A DNA stretch of 64,000 nucleotides from Treponema sp. UBA6367 (GTDB lineage: Bacteria > Spirochaetota > Spirochaetia > Treponematales > Treponemataceae), in the NCBI GenBank assembly GCA_002437725.1, contig DJRF01000002.1:63410-127409 (forward strand), given 5' to 3'. The number at the start of each line of letters is the position of its first letter. Positions within the stretch are counted from its first letter, which is position 1. Made by a program: the position numbers and the translations under genes. The notes beneath the pieces are model-generated. The model saw only the letters and a list, made by a program, of their open reading frames with translations. It did no database searches and was not told where the DNA came from. Positions 8,636 through 17,098 of the stretch are shown here, piece after piece.

Positions 8636-10060
8636 ATGATAACAATTGATTTTCAAAACCGCGGAAAACTTGGACTTTGCGAATATTTATACATCACAAT
8701 AAAAAAACAGATTCAACAAGGAATTTTAAAAGGAAACGAAAAACTGCCTTCAAAACGGACTCTTGCGCAGCATTTGGGAATAAGTGTTATTACTGTACAA
8801 AACGCATATAATCTTTTAATTGACGAAGGCTACCTTTATTCTTATGAAAAAAAAGGTTTCTTTGTCACCGAACTAAAGCCTTCAGAATTAAAAAAAGAAA
8901 ACCTGCCGCTAAAAAACAAAAATTTTGAACTTCAGGATTTTAGCAATGCGGAAGCCTGCAAAAAATGGTTTTATGATTTTACTGACAATTCCACAGGTGT
9001 AGAAAAGTTTCCGTTCAGATTGTGGTCTCGCATAACAAAAGACGTGCTTAATTCTGCAGAACAAAAACTTCTTTCAAGAATCGATTTTGCAGGAATACTT
9101 GAACTTAGAGAGGCAATTGCAAAATATCTTCAAGAATTTAGAAATATGGAAGTAAACGCTAACCAAGTTGTAGTTGGAGCAGGAACAGAAGTCCTTTTCA
9201 GCATGCTTGTTCAATTTCTAGGAATAAATAAAACCTACGCCGTAGAAAATCCAGGATACAGAAAAGTTGCCGCCGTCATAGAATCCTTAGGTTCAAAATG
9301 TGCTGGCATCGATATTGATAAAAACGGAATGAACTTGCAAAAATTAAAGGAATCCAAAGCTCAAATAGCCCACATCAGTCCAAACCATCACTTTCCTACA
9401 GGAACTGTAATGCCAGTCCTCAGGCGGCAAGAATTTTTGGACTGGGCAAAAGCAGAAAAAGACCGTTACATAATAGAAGACGATTACGACAGCGAATTCC
9501 GGTTTAACGGCAAGCCCCTGCCAACACTGCAGAGCGCGGACACTTCTTCAAAAGTTATTTATATAAACACATTTAGCAAAACGCTTTCGCCTTCGTTTAG
9601 AATTGGATTTATGATTCTTCCGCCAAGCCTAGTTCAGCCGTTCAGAAAAAAAATGGGATTTTTTTCAAGCACTGTAAGCGCCTTTGAACAATACACCTTG
9701 GCTAAATTTATAAGCTCTGGCTATTACGGAAAACACATTACCAGAATGAAAAACTACTATCGTTCGCTGAGAAACAATTTTATAAATGCAATAGAAAGCA
9801 GCCCGCTTGCAAAGAACTGCACAATCCATGAAGAAGATTCCGGACTGCATTTTCTTTTAAAAATAAAAACAGAACTTAAGGCAACGGAATTAAAAGAGCG
9901 TTTTGCAAGCGCAGGTCTAAACATTCCGCTTCTTTCAGAATATTTTTACACAGGAACAAAAGACCCGAACGAAAAAGAACCTGTTTTTATAATAAACTAC
10001 AGCGGAATTTCTAAAAATAAAATAGAAGAAATTGTTCAAAAAATGTGTTCGGTTATGTAA
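8636..10060 (+). CDS. MocR-family regulator (GntR wHTH fused to aminotransferase fold)
   Basis: 474 residues. A GntR winged helix at about 10-80 (LPSKRTLAQHLGISVITVQN) is linked to a fold-type I aminotransferase domain from about 115 to the end. The PLP-binding lysine lies in NTFSKTLSPSFRIG (about K315), and DDYDSEF supplies the ring-contacting Asp. Members such as PdxR and GabR sense PLP or its adducts and control vitamin B6 or amino-acid genes. No pdxST or gab genes are adjacent, so the target is unknown. The 3' end overlaps earP by 25 bp, tail to tail. Confidence 0.9.
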   Translation: MITIDFQNRGKLGLCEYLYITIKKQIQQGILKGNEKLPSKRTLAQHLGISVITVQNAYNLLIDEGYLYSYEKKGFFVTELKPSELKKENLPLKNKNFELQDFSNAEACKKWFYDFTDNSTGVEKFPFRLWSRITKDVLNSAEQKLLSRIDFAGILELREAIAKYLQEFRNMEVNANQVVVGAGTEVLFSMLVQFLGINKTYAVENPGYRKVAAVIESLGSKCAGIDIDKNGMNLQKLKESKAQIAHISPNHHFPTGTVMPVLRRQEFLDWAKAEKDRYIIEDDYDSEFRFNGKPLPTLQSADTSSKVIYINTFSKTLSPSFRIGFMILPPSLVQPFRKKMGFFSSTVSAFEQYTLAKFISSGYYGKHITRMKNYYRSLRNNFINAIESSPLAKNCTIHEEDSGLHFLLKIKTELKATELKERFASAGLNIPLLSEYFYTGTKDPNEKEPVFIINYSGISKNKIEEIVQKMCSVM

Positions 10061-11193
10061 GATTGCGCAAATTCTATTAAGTTTTGAGCAAGATTTCCGT
10101 TTAAAAGCAAAGAACTGCTAAAATCCTTAAAGCCTTTTTTAATCTTATTAAAGCTCAACAAAAATTCTGCAACAGAAGATTCAAGCTCCTCGTCAGATTT
10201 TTCATTGTCATTGTAAATTAAAAAACACTTTTCAATAACTAAAAAAACATCGGGAGCGAAAAAAGGCTTCATCTTGCTTAGCAAGGCCTGAACTTTCACA
10301 AGCTGATAATTTTCGCTTTGCGGATATGCATGCCACACAAACGGTTTTCCGCACAAGCACGCCCTGCTTAAAGAATCCTCGCCCCGGACAAAAATCAAAT
10401 CTGAACTGCACAAAAGGAAATCCCATTCCTCTTGCGGAAGGAAATCCAAAACCCTAACAGAAAAACCAGTTTTTTTCCCTTTTACCGCATTTTCAAAGCT
10501 TTGCTTTCCAGCCCCCTGCGCAAGTTTTACCGAAAGATTTTTTTTGCAGACTTTTGCATTAAAGACTTCCAATGCGTTTACCACAGGAATTAAATTTTTT
10601 GGATATGAAAAAAACAATACGTTAAAATCACAGTTTTTTTCATCTTTTTTAGCGTTCAGTTTTTCCGCTTCTTTTATTGAAGAAAGAAACGGCTTGTCTA
10701 AAATCAAGCCGCCGGTTTTTGAAGTAAAGCCCGGCATAAAATTCACTTTTTGCACACTTGCGCTGCGAGTAAGAGATTTTAACTTATGAAAAGTTTCTGC
10801 ATAATCTTCCGCAGTCAAATAGTCAAGCATGACTGTGTAAACCGTAGATTTAAGTTTTACTTCGAATAAAAGTTTTTCAAGCCAGATAGGTCTTCCGCAC
10901 TGGAAACATTCAATTATTAATTGAGGCGGATTTTTAGAAAACTCTTCAAAGCATAATTTTTGGGCATTCCATTGAAAAATCTTCCAGTTATTTACAGTTT
11001 GCTCCAGTTCATTTGGATTTACTTTAGGGCAAAGCAAATTAAACGATTCAAGATTGTCTGCAACTATTCTAATCTTTGTAGAAAGCGGCAAAATTTCAGA
11101 AAGGGCTCTTGCCAGCCTGTAGACAACGCCTATATCGCCAAAATTATCCACAACCTTGCATAAAATTGTTATGTCTTGCAACGTGTTTTTCAT
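10036..11193 (-). CDS. earP: EF-P arginine rhamnosyltransferase EarP
   Basis: 385 residues, GT-B fold, EarP family (DUF2331). Visible family blocks are CKVVDNFGDIGV near the N-terminus (Asp16 and Asp20 match the catalytic pair), IIECFQCGRP, NFMPGFTSKTGGL and RGEDSLSRA near residue 272 followed by GKPFVWHAYPQ. EarP transfers rhamnose from dTDP-rhamnose to an arginine of elongation factor P and so relieves ribosome stalling at polyproline stretches. It overlaps folE2 by 4 bp, so the two are translationally coupled. The efp gene, its usual neighbour, is not in this window. Confidence 0.92.
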   Translation of the reverse strand: MKNTLQDITILCKVVDNFGDIGVVYRLARALSEILPLSTKIRIVADNLESFNLLCPKVNPNELEQTVNNWKIFQWNAQKLCFEEFSKNPPQLIIECFQCGRPIWLEKLLFEVKLKSTVYTVMLDYLTAEDYAETFHKLKSLTRSASVQKVNFMPGFTSKTGGLILDKPFLSSIKEAEKLNAKKDEKNCDFNVLFFSYPKNLIPVVNALEVFNAKVCKKNLSVKLAQGAGKQSFENAVKGKKTGFSVRVLDFLPQEEWDFLLCSSDLIFVRGEDSLSRACLCGKPFVWHAYPQSENYQLVKVQALLSKMKPFFAPDVFLVIEKCFLIYNDNEKSDEELESSVAEFLLSFNKIKKGFKDFSSSLLLNGNLAQNLIEFAQSYITEHIF

Positions 11194-11990
11194 GCGGAAT
11201 ATTCCGTGTACGCATAAGCATTGTGAAGATGAATGGACTCTTCGTTTTCACATTCAACGCTAAACCAGGCGAATGGAGTTTTAATCTTAAAGTTTCTTAG
11301 GAAAATATAAACTTCTCTCACAACATCTTCCACAAAGCGAGGATTTTCGTAGGCTTGCTCGGTAACAAATTTTTCATCTTTTCTTTTTAAAACTGAATAA
11401 AGCGGACTTGAGGCGCACTGCTCAATTCCTTTGATTATATCTTCTATCCAAAAAAAATCGCTATACAGAATTTTTACTCTTACAGTTCCTCTTTGATTGT
11501 GTGCGCCGTATTCGCTTATAGCCTTGCTGCAAGGACACAATGTTGCAATGGGAACTTCTATTCCAACATAAAACTTTTTTTGCGAAGGACTATCTTTTTC
11601 GTCGCTGGCGCAAACTTCAGCCTCGTAAGAACAATGATATTCTATAATACCTTCGCTTTGGCTTACCGGAGCTTTTTTTTCTATATAGTATGGAAAAGAA
11701 ATTTTTCCGTAAGCCTTGCAGGCATCAAGTTTCTGGCGCATTTCTTCAAGCATTTCAAGAAAATGCTGCATTGTTATATCTTTATGGTACTTGTGAAAAA
11801 CTTGAATAAAACGGCTCATGTGGGTTCCCTTAAAATTATGAGGAAGATTTACATACAAATCCACGGCTGCAGTTGTGTTTTGAGTACGATTGTCTTTGTC
11901 TAAAACTGTAACCGGATATTTTACGTTTCTTACTCCCACTTTTTGCAAGGGAATCTTTCTTGTGTCTTCTTCGTTCTGAATATCACGCAT
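11190..11990 (-). CDS. folE2: GTP cyclohydrolase FolE2 (GCYH-IB)
   Basis: 266 residues matching FolE2 throughout: an N-terminal VGVRNVKYPV segment, GTHMSRF, and the active-site block ATLCPCSKAISEYGAHNQRG with the catalytic cysteine near residue 154. It makes dihydroneopterin triphosphate from GTP, the first step of folate synthesis. The IB type tolerates Mn or Fe in place of Zn, unlike FolE1. It lies 3 bp after folD and overlaps earP by 4 bp, giving a folD-folE2-earP operon. Confidence 0.95.
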   Translation of the reverse strand: MRDIQNEEDTRKIPLQKVGVRNVKYPVTVLDKDNRTQNTTAAVDLYVNLPHNFKGTHMSRFIQVFHKYHKDITMQHFLEMLEEMRQKLDACKAYGKISFPYYIEKKAPVSQSEGIIEYHCSYEAEVCASDEKDSPSQKKFYVGIEVPIATLCPCSKAISEYGAHNQRGTVRVKILYSDFFWIEDIIKGIEQCASSPLYSVLKRKDEKFVTEQAYENPRFVEDVVREVYIFLRNFKIKTPFAWFSVECENEESIHLHNAYAYTEYSA

Positions 11991-11993
11991 AAT

Positions 11994-12863
11994 TTATTCC
12001 CTTTCGGCAGCTTCGAGCGTATTGAACATGAGCATTGCTATGGTCATTGGACCTACACCCCCTGGAACTGGAGTTATGTATCCTGCAGTTTCCAGCAAAT
12101 CGTTGTAGTCGCAGTCGCCAATTAATCTGAATCCGCTTTTTTTTGAGCTGTCTGGGATTCTGTTAACGCCGACGTCAATAACTGTTGCTCCGTTTTTTAC
12201 CATATCTTTTGTAACGGTGTGCGGATGTCCGCTGGCAACTACTAAAATATCCGCCTGCTTTGTAATTTCAGAAAGATTTTTTGTTCCTGTGTGGCAAATT
12301 GTTACAGTGCAGTTTGTTTGGCGGCGAGCTAAAAGAAGCGCAACAGGCTTTCCAACAATATTTGAACGCCCAATTACAACGGCATGCTTGCCGCTAGTTT
12401 CTATTCCCATTTTTTCAAGCAGAACAATAATCCCATGCGGAGTGCAAGGCAAGAAAGATTTTTTTCCAATCACAAGATTTCCAACATTTACAGGATGAAA
12501 ACCGTCCACATCTTTTTCCGGACTTATTGCAAGCAAAACTTTTTCTTCGTTTATATGCTTTGGAAGCGGCAGCTGAACTAAAATTCCGTGAACTGAGGAA
12601 TCCGCATTTAGTTCTGCGATTATTTTTAGCAATTCTTCCTCGGTTGTGCTTTCTGCAAGATGCATGCTTCTGTCTAACATTCCAACTTCTGCAAGCGCCT
12701 TTTGCTTTCCTGTTACATAGGAAACGCTTGCCGGATTTTCTCCAACTAAAATAACTGCCAAACAAGGAATTATTCCCCTAGCCTTAAGTTCCTCTGTTTT
12801 TTTAGCGACTTCGCCCCTTACTTGCGCCGCTATAGCCTTTCCATCTATGATTTTTGCACTCAT
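11994..12863 (-). CDS. folD: Methylenetetrahydrofolate dehydrogenase/cyclohydrolase FolD
   Basis: 289 residues. The N-terminal catalytic domain contains the SYVTGKQKA lysine motif; the central NADP domain carries [16 protein letters not shown]; the C-terminus has the diagnostic PGGVGPMT. The enzyme interconverts 5,10-methylene-, methenyl- and 10-formyl-tetrahydrofolate in the cytoplasm. A GGAAGG Shine-Dalgarno precedes the ATG. It is the first gene of the folate operon and is divergent from the small barrel gene across a 140-bp AT-rich promoter region. Confidence 0.97.
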   Translation of the reverse strand: MSAKIIDGKAIAAQVRGEVAKKTEELKARGIIPCLAVILVGENPASVSYVTGKQKALAEVGMLDRSMHLAESTTEEELLKIIAELNADSSVHGILVQLPLPKHINEEKVLLAISPEKDVDGFHPVNVGNLVIGKKSFLPCTPHGIIVLLEKMGIETSGKHAVVIGRSNIVGKPVALLLARRQTNCTVTICHTGTKNLSEITKQADILVVASGHPHTVTKDMVKNGATVIDVGVNRIPDSSKKSGFRLIGDCDYNDLLETAGYITPVPGGVGPMTIAMLMFNTLEAAERE

Positions 12864-13003
12864 TCTGTTACCTTCCTTAAGTTCGGTTATTTTAATTGTA
12901 ATTACATCGCAAAAAATGTATAATTAATGCTACTATAACTTTTTTTGCTGTTTAGTTCTATCTATATAAAATTTTAGAATAGTTTAGTAAAGTGAGGAAA
13001 AAA

Positions 13004-13600
13004 ATGAAACGTTTTGCTTTCGCTCTGTGTTTTTTTTCTGTTTTAGTATTTTCTGTAAACGCGCAAGAAAATTCTGTTCCAGATGAAGAGCCAGAAGTTC
13101 AAGAAACCTATAAATACGAAATAAATGGAAGAGGCGACCAGTTTATAAAAATTGCCATTATGCCTAGTTTCCCATTAAATTTTGGCGATCAAATGAAAAT
13201 CGGGGGAGCTGCGGAACTTTGCTACTACAGATTCCTAAACAGCTGGCTAGCTCTTGGCGGCGAACTTATGGCGGGTTACAACCTTACAAAGGGAAGCAAC
13301 ATTTTTACCTACGTTCCAATCAGTTTTGGCGTTATGTTTCAGCCTTCTGTCTGGAAAATTGAATTTCCAGTAACGCTTTCTTTGGGAACCGCATTTGAAA
13401 CTTGCCAAAATAAAAAATATTTTCCAGGATTGTCTTTTAAAGCAGATTTAGGAGCTTTCTTCCGCATGTCGGAAACCTGGTCATTCGGCTTAGGCGGAAA
13501 ATTTGTTATGCTCCCAGAATGGTATACAAAAACTGAAAACGCAAAGCCGGATCAAGCCTTGTATATGCAAATTTCTGCTTCGGCAAGATACCATTTCTAA
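13004..13600 (+). CDS. Small outer-membrane beta-barrel protein (treponemal OmpW-like)
   Basis: 198 residues: a signal peptide (KRFAFALCFFSVLVFSVNA), a short acidic linker, then alternating amphipathic strands ending in a C-terminal aromatic (ARYHF), the pattern of an 8-stranded barrel. The position next to folD recalls T. pallidum TP0733, a small predicted barrel; that synteny is from memory. I chose the ATG at 13004; a GTG at 12992 is part of the GTGAGG Shine-Dalgarno. Its function is unknown. Confidence 0.7.
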   Translation: MKRFAFALCFFSVLVFSVNAQENSVPDEEPEVQETYKYEINGRGDQFIKIAIMPSFPLNFGDQMKIGGAAELCYYRFLNSWLALGGELMAGYNLTKGSNIFTYVPISFGVMFQPSVWKIEFPVTLSLGTAFETCQNKKYFPGLSFKADLGAFFRMSETWSFGLGGKFVMLPEWYTKTENAKPDQALYMQISASARYHF

Positions 13601-13624
13601 AAAATCAACAGGGATTTAATTAAT

Positions 13625-14935
13625 ATGAAAAAATTACTTAGTGTTTTAATCTGCTCGTTAGGACTTTTTTCTTTTGTAGGCTGCTACGACGCAATTTTAC
13701 AGGGAATAAGGGAAGAAGTTGAACTGGAAGATGCTCAAATTTCAGGATTTATAAATAACATCACTAGATTCAATGCCAAAAACGAATCTGGAATAGATAC
13801 AGAATATCTTTACCTTCAAAATGGGCTTGTTTACTATAAAACAACTTCAAATGAAGATGCCACGCACGGAAAATGGCACAAAGACGGAAAAACTCCAAAT
13901 CCTGTAAAGTATAATTACTATTTGGAAAACGGCTCTTCAGGTTTTTCTGGAACATTTTTCTATAAATCCGCAGCAGACGGAAAATATATTTATATTTTGG
14001 GCTTTGAGCCAGAACAAGACGACGACAGCGGCTTAAATGTTTCTGGCACCATAAAACTTTATTGTTCTGAAGGACCTGGAAAAGAATGGAAAGAAGTTGC
14101 AGAGATTAATAAAAAAATCGAAGAATATGTGTTTTCATTAAAAAGTTCAACTTACAGCACTTATTACCTTGAAGACATAAACATCTGCCTTTTTGGCACA
14201 AATGACGCAAAGGCTGAAAACAGAAAAGCCTACATCCGAATCGGCGGCGGCTCTGGAAAAACTGGCGGAGATACAACCATTTCTTCAAATCTATGGAAAG
14301 ACGAATTTGAACTTTACGAATTGAACGGAGCGGAAACTTCTGCCGCAAGCTGCATGGCAAGCAGCAAAGCTGAAAACTCTTTAGGAATTACAAAAGACAC
14401 TATGTCCGCCGTTTATTTTAAAGGCAAGACATACTTTTTTGACCGGCTAGGAACTGGAAAAACCCTTGATTCTTCTGGCAGCGATTCCTACCTTATAAAA
14501 TGCGAAGGAACAACCCTCTGCTGTACTAAAGACGGAACATTTACTGACATAAAAATTACAAAAGACGAAGAAGAACAGATATATTCTCTCAGCACAAGCG
14601 CAGACAAAAGCATAATTTCTATTGCCGTTACAAAGAATTCTATTCTTCTTGGAACAAGCGGAAAAGGCGCTGTTAGAGTTTTATTGGATTCTGAAGGGAA
14701 GCCAACAGGAAACGGTTCTAGCGACTCTGGCTATTCATCTAATATGTCTACAATAATGACGAATCCTTACATAGTTAGAACTTTATTCTGTGTAGATTCA
14801 ACAAAAAACGAAGCGGACACTGTAATGTATTCGTCTCTGCAGTTTATCTATCCAGAAACTACAGCTGGCGCAAGTTATGACAACATTGGCTTGTGGTCTT
14901 ACTATCCATCTCGCGGCAACTGGAATAGGGAATAG
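13625..14935 (+). CDS. Hypothetical lipoprotein
   Basis: 436 residues with a lipoprotein signal peptide: a KK start, a hydrophobic core, and lipobox FVGC with Cys at residue 20. The mature part is rich in Ser, Thr, Gly and Asp and looks beta-rich with repeating short strands (propeller-like), but I recognise no domain. It starts 24 bp after the barrel gene and ends 8 bp before yhbY, so it is probably cotranscribed with both. It is likely anchored to the inner or outer membrane facing the periplasm, or surface exposed. Confidence 0.7.
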   Translation: MKKLLSVLICSLGLFSFVGCYDAILQGIREEVELEDAQISGFINNITRFNAKNESGIDTEYLYLQNGLVYYKTTSNEDATHGKWHKDGKTPNPVKYNYYLENGSSGFSGTFFYKSAADGKYIYILGFEPEQDDDSGLNVSGTIKLYCSEGPGKEWKEVAEINKKIEEYVFSLKSSTYSTYYLEDINICLFGTNDAKAENRKAYIRIGGGSGKTGGDTTISSNLWKDEFELYELNGAETSAASCMASSKAENSLGITKDTMSAVYFKGKTYFFDRLGTGKTLDSSGSDSYLIKCEGTTLCCTKDGTFTDIKITKDEEEQIYSLSTSADKSIISIAVTKNSILLGTSGKGAVRVLLDSEGKPTGNGSSDSGYSSNMSTIMTNPYIVRTLFCVDSTKNEADTVMYSSLQFIYPETTAGASYDNIGLWSYYPSRGNWNRE

Positions 14936-14943
14936 GTATAAAT

Positions 14944-15237
14944 ATGGAACTTAATAGCAAAACAAGAAAATTGCTCGAAAAATACGCTCACGATATTCAG
15001 CCTGTTGTAATAGTGGGCGGCAACGGTATTTCAGATGCATTAAAACAAAAAGTTTGCGCAGAGCTCGATGCCCACGAATTAATAAAAGTTAAATTCAACG
15101 ACTTTAAAGATGAAAAAAAAGTTCTTTCAGAACGGCTTGCTAAAGACTGCGGCGCCTTTCTTGTGCGTGTAATTGGCAACATTGCAATTTTATACAAACA
15201 AAACGAAGATCCTTCAAAACGTTCTTTTAAAATATAG
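14944..15237 (+). CDS. yhbY: YhbY/CRS1-YhbY (CRM) domain RNA-binding protein
   Basis: 97 residues, a single CRM domain: N-terminal KTRKLLEKYAHDIQPVV, the GxxG-type loop VGGNGIS, and ELIKVKF. YhbY associates with pre-50S ribosomal particles and aids large-subunit assembly. The length equals the family norm. An AGG sits 7 nt before the ATG. A hairpin with a T-run follows and probably ends the transcript. Confidence 0.9.
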   Translation: MELNSKTRKLLEKYAHDIQPVVIVGGNGISDALKQKVCAELDAHELIKVKFNDFKDEKKVLSERLAKDCGAFLVRVIGNIAILYKQNEDPSKRSFKI

Positions 15238-15250
15238 ATTAGTTTTTAGT

Positions 15251-15270
15251 GTTTGCGTTGCAAACTTTTT
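15251..15270 (+). terminator. Short hairpin with T-run after yhbY
   Basis: GTTTGC-GTT-GCAAAC followed by TTTTT. The stem is only 6 bp. The same GTTTGC-N3-GCAAAC hairpin recurs at 32607-32621 and 55214-55228. Confidence 0.5.
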
Positions 15271-15282
15271 ATATTCATGTTA

Positions 15283-15319
15283 TTGCCAAGTTAAATTTAT
15301 AAAGCGTTTAATTTGGCAA
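15283..15319. promoter_or_regulatory. 13-bp inverted repeat upstream of the ABC operon (operator or mRNA hairpin)
   Basis: The arms are TTGCCAAGTTAAA (15283-15295) and TTTAATTTGGCAA (15307-15319), with one mismatch and 11 bp between them. It ends 24 bp before the ABC ATPase start codon and just before its TTGGAG Shine-Dalgarno, a position suited to repressor binding or translational control. Confidence 0.5.
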
Positions 15320-15342
15320 CTCACTTTCTCTTGGAGAAAAAT

Positions 15343-16311
15343 ATGATAGAAGTTTCCCATGTGTCTCGCAGTTTCGGGGCATTTCATGCGGTTGATGACG
15401 TTAGTTTTTCGATTCCAACTGGTCAAATTGTAGGGTTGCTTGGACCAAACGGAGCTGGAAAAACAACTACGATGCGCATGATAACAGGCTTTTTAAAACC
15501 TACATCGGGTTCCATAAAAATTGACGGAATCGACGTTGCTAACTTTCCTGTTGAAGCAAAGAAAAAAATTGGCTATATGCCAGAATCAGCATGCCTTTAC
15601 GGAGACATGATTGTCGCCGATTATTTGACTTACATTGCAAATATTTATGGTCAAAATCCAAAGGAAAAGTTACCGCTCTTGTGCTCAGAATGCGGGCTAA
15701 AAGAAGTTATGTACAAAAACATTTCTGAACTTTCGCGCGGTTATCGCCAGCGCGTAGGTTTGGCGCACGCGCTTATGAACGATCCGGAAATCATCATTCT
15801 TGATGAACCTACAAGCGGTCTTGACCCTAATCAAATAGAAGACGTTCGCTCTTTAATAAAAGAAATCGGAAAAACCAGGACTGTAATAATTTCTACGCAC
15901 ATTCTTAGCGAAGTAGAAATGCTTTGCAGCCGGGTAATCATTATTAGCGGCGGAAAACTTGTTGCAGACAGCCCTACTGAAAAACTTCGCGAAAACTATA
16001 GCCGTTCGTATGCAGTTACAGTTGCCGCAAAATCTAGTTTTGAACAGTTAAAAACTGCGCTTTCAGAAATCACAGAAATTGCAAGCTTAGAAGAGCAGCC
16101 TGCTTCAGATGCTAATAGCGGAATATGTACGGCAAGCATTTCCGTTAAAGATGATGCGGAAATTCGTCCTGAAATAGCAAAAGTTCTTGTTTCAAAAGGA
16201 ATAGAACTCTACGAACTTTCAGTACAAAAGAACAGCCTTGAAGATGTTTTCCACGCAATTACTTCTGGAAACGCAGAAGAGTTTCACTACGAACCGTCTG
16301 CGCAAGGCTAG
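15343..16311 (+). CDS. ABC transporter ATP-binding protein (GldA-like)
   Basis: 322 residues. Walker A GPNGAGKTTT is near residue 37, the signature block reads LSRGYRQRVG, and Walker B is IIILDEPTSGLDP, followed by a switch His in ISTHIL. A C-terminal extension of about 100 residues is typical of GldA/NatA/CcmA-like exporters. It powers the membrane module encoded by the next three genes. The start was set at ATG 15343 behind TTGGAG; a TTG at 15313 lies inside the inverted repeat. Confidence 0.9.
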   Translation: MIEVSHVSRSFGAFHAVDDVSFSIPTGQIVGLLGPNGAGKTTTMRMITGFLKPTSGSIKIDGIDVANFPVEAKKKIGYMPESACLYGDMIVADYLTYIANIYGQNPKEKLPLLCSECGLKEVMYKNISELSRGYRQRVGLAHALMNDPEIIILDEPTSGLDPNQIEDVRSLIKEIGKTRTVIISTHILSEVEMLCSRVIIISGGKLVADSPTEKLRENYSRSYAVTVAAKSSFEQLKTALSEITEIASLEEQPASDANSGICTASISVKDDAEIRPEIAKVLVSKGIELYELSVQKNSLEDVFHAITSGNAEEFHYEPSAQG

Positions 16312-16351
16312 CCTTTGTCTATATCCCATATAATTTGGAGGAATGTTTGCT

Positions 16352-17083
16352 ATGAGCAACAGTAAAAATAAAACTTGCAATCCGGCATTTGTAATAATGA
16401 AGCGCGAACTTGGCTCGTATTTTTCAAGTCCGATTGCATATATCGTTACAGGTCTTTTTCTTATAATTACAGGAATTATGTTCTTTACGGCGTTTTTCTT
16501 GCAAAATCAGGCCAATATGCGAAATCTTTTTTCAATTTTGCCGCTTCTTCTTTCGCTTTTTATTCCTGCGCTTACAATGCGCTTGTATTCAGAAGAAATT
16601 AAAACAGGCTCTATTGAAACCCTTATGACCCTGCCAGTCACAGAAACTCAAGTTGCAGCTGGCAAATTTCTAGCCGCGCTGATTGCTTCCCTTGCAATGA
16701 TTGCCCCGACACTGCTTTATCTAGTCAGCATTTTGCCTTTTGGAATTCCAGACATGGGACCGGTCGCATGCGGTTACCTTGGAACAATTTTTTTGTGCGC
16801 TTCCTTCTGCGCAATCGGTCTATTCGCTTCTTCTGCAACAAAAAATCAAATTGTAGCATTTTTCTACGCATTCATTATTTGCATCGCGCTTACAATGGTC
16901 AGCCAGTTCTTAATCTTTTTGCCTTCGCCAATTGTAAGCTTCTTGCAATTTTTAAGCGCGGAAGAACATTTTACCTCAATTTCAAGAGGAATCATTGATT
17001 CAAGGGATTTGCTGTACTTTATTTCGTTGACGGCGCTTTTCTTTACTTTAACGGTTATTGCACAACGTAAAAAAGCAAAATAA
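16352..17083 (+). CDS. ABC transporter permease (GldF/ABC-2 type)
   Basis: About 243 residues with six predicted membrane helices and the N-terminal KRELGSYFSSPIAYI motif characteristic of GldF-type ABC-2 permeases. The start was set at ATG 16352 because GGAGG (16337-16341) lies 10 nt upstream; an ATG at 16343 is only 1 nt from the Shine-Dalgarno. It is the membrane partner of the upstream ATPase and is followed 15 bp later by the GldG-like gene. Confidence 0.85.
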   Translation: MSNSKNKTCNPAFVIMKRELGSYFSSPIAYIVTGLFLIITGIMFFTAFFLQNQANMRNLFSILPLLLSLFIPALTMRLYSEEIKTGSIETLMTLPVTETQVAAGKFLAALIASLAMIAPTLLYLVSILPFGIPDMGPVACGYLGTIFLCASFCAIGLFASSATKNQIVAFFYAFIICIALTMVSQFLIFLPSPIVSFLQFLSAEEHFTSISRGIIDSRDLLYFISLTALFFTLTVIAQRKKAK

Positions 17084-17098
17084 TTTGGAGACTTACAG

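Noticed and set aside
12217..12581. Overlapping antisense frames within folD
   Set aside because: They are shadows of the folD reading frame and have no independent signals.
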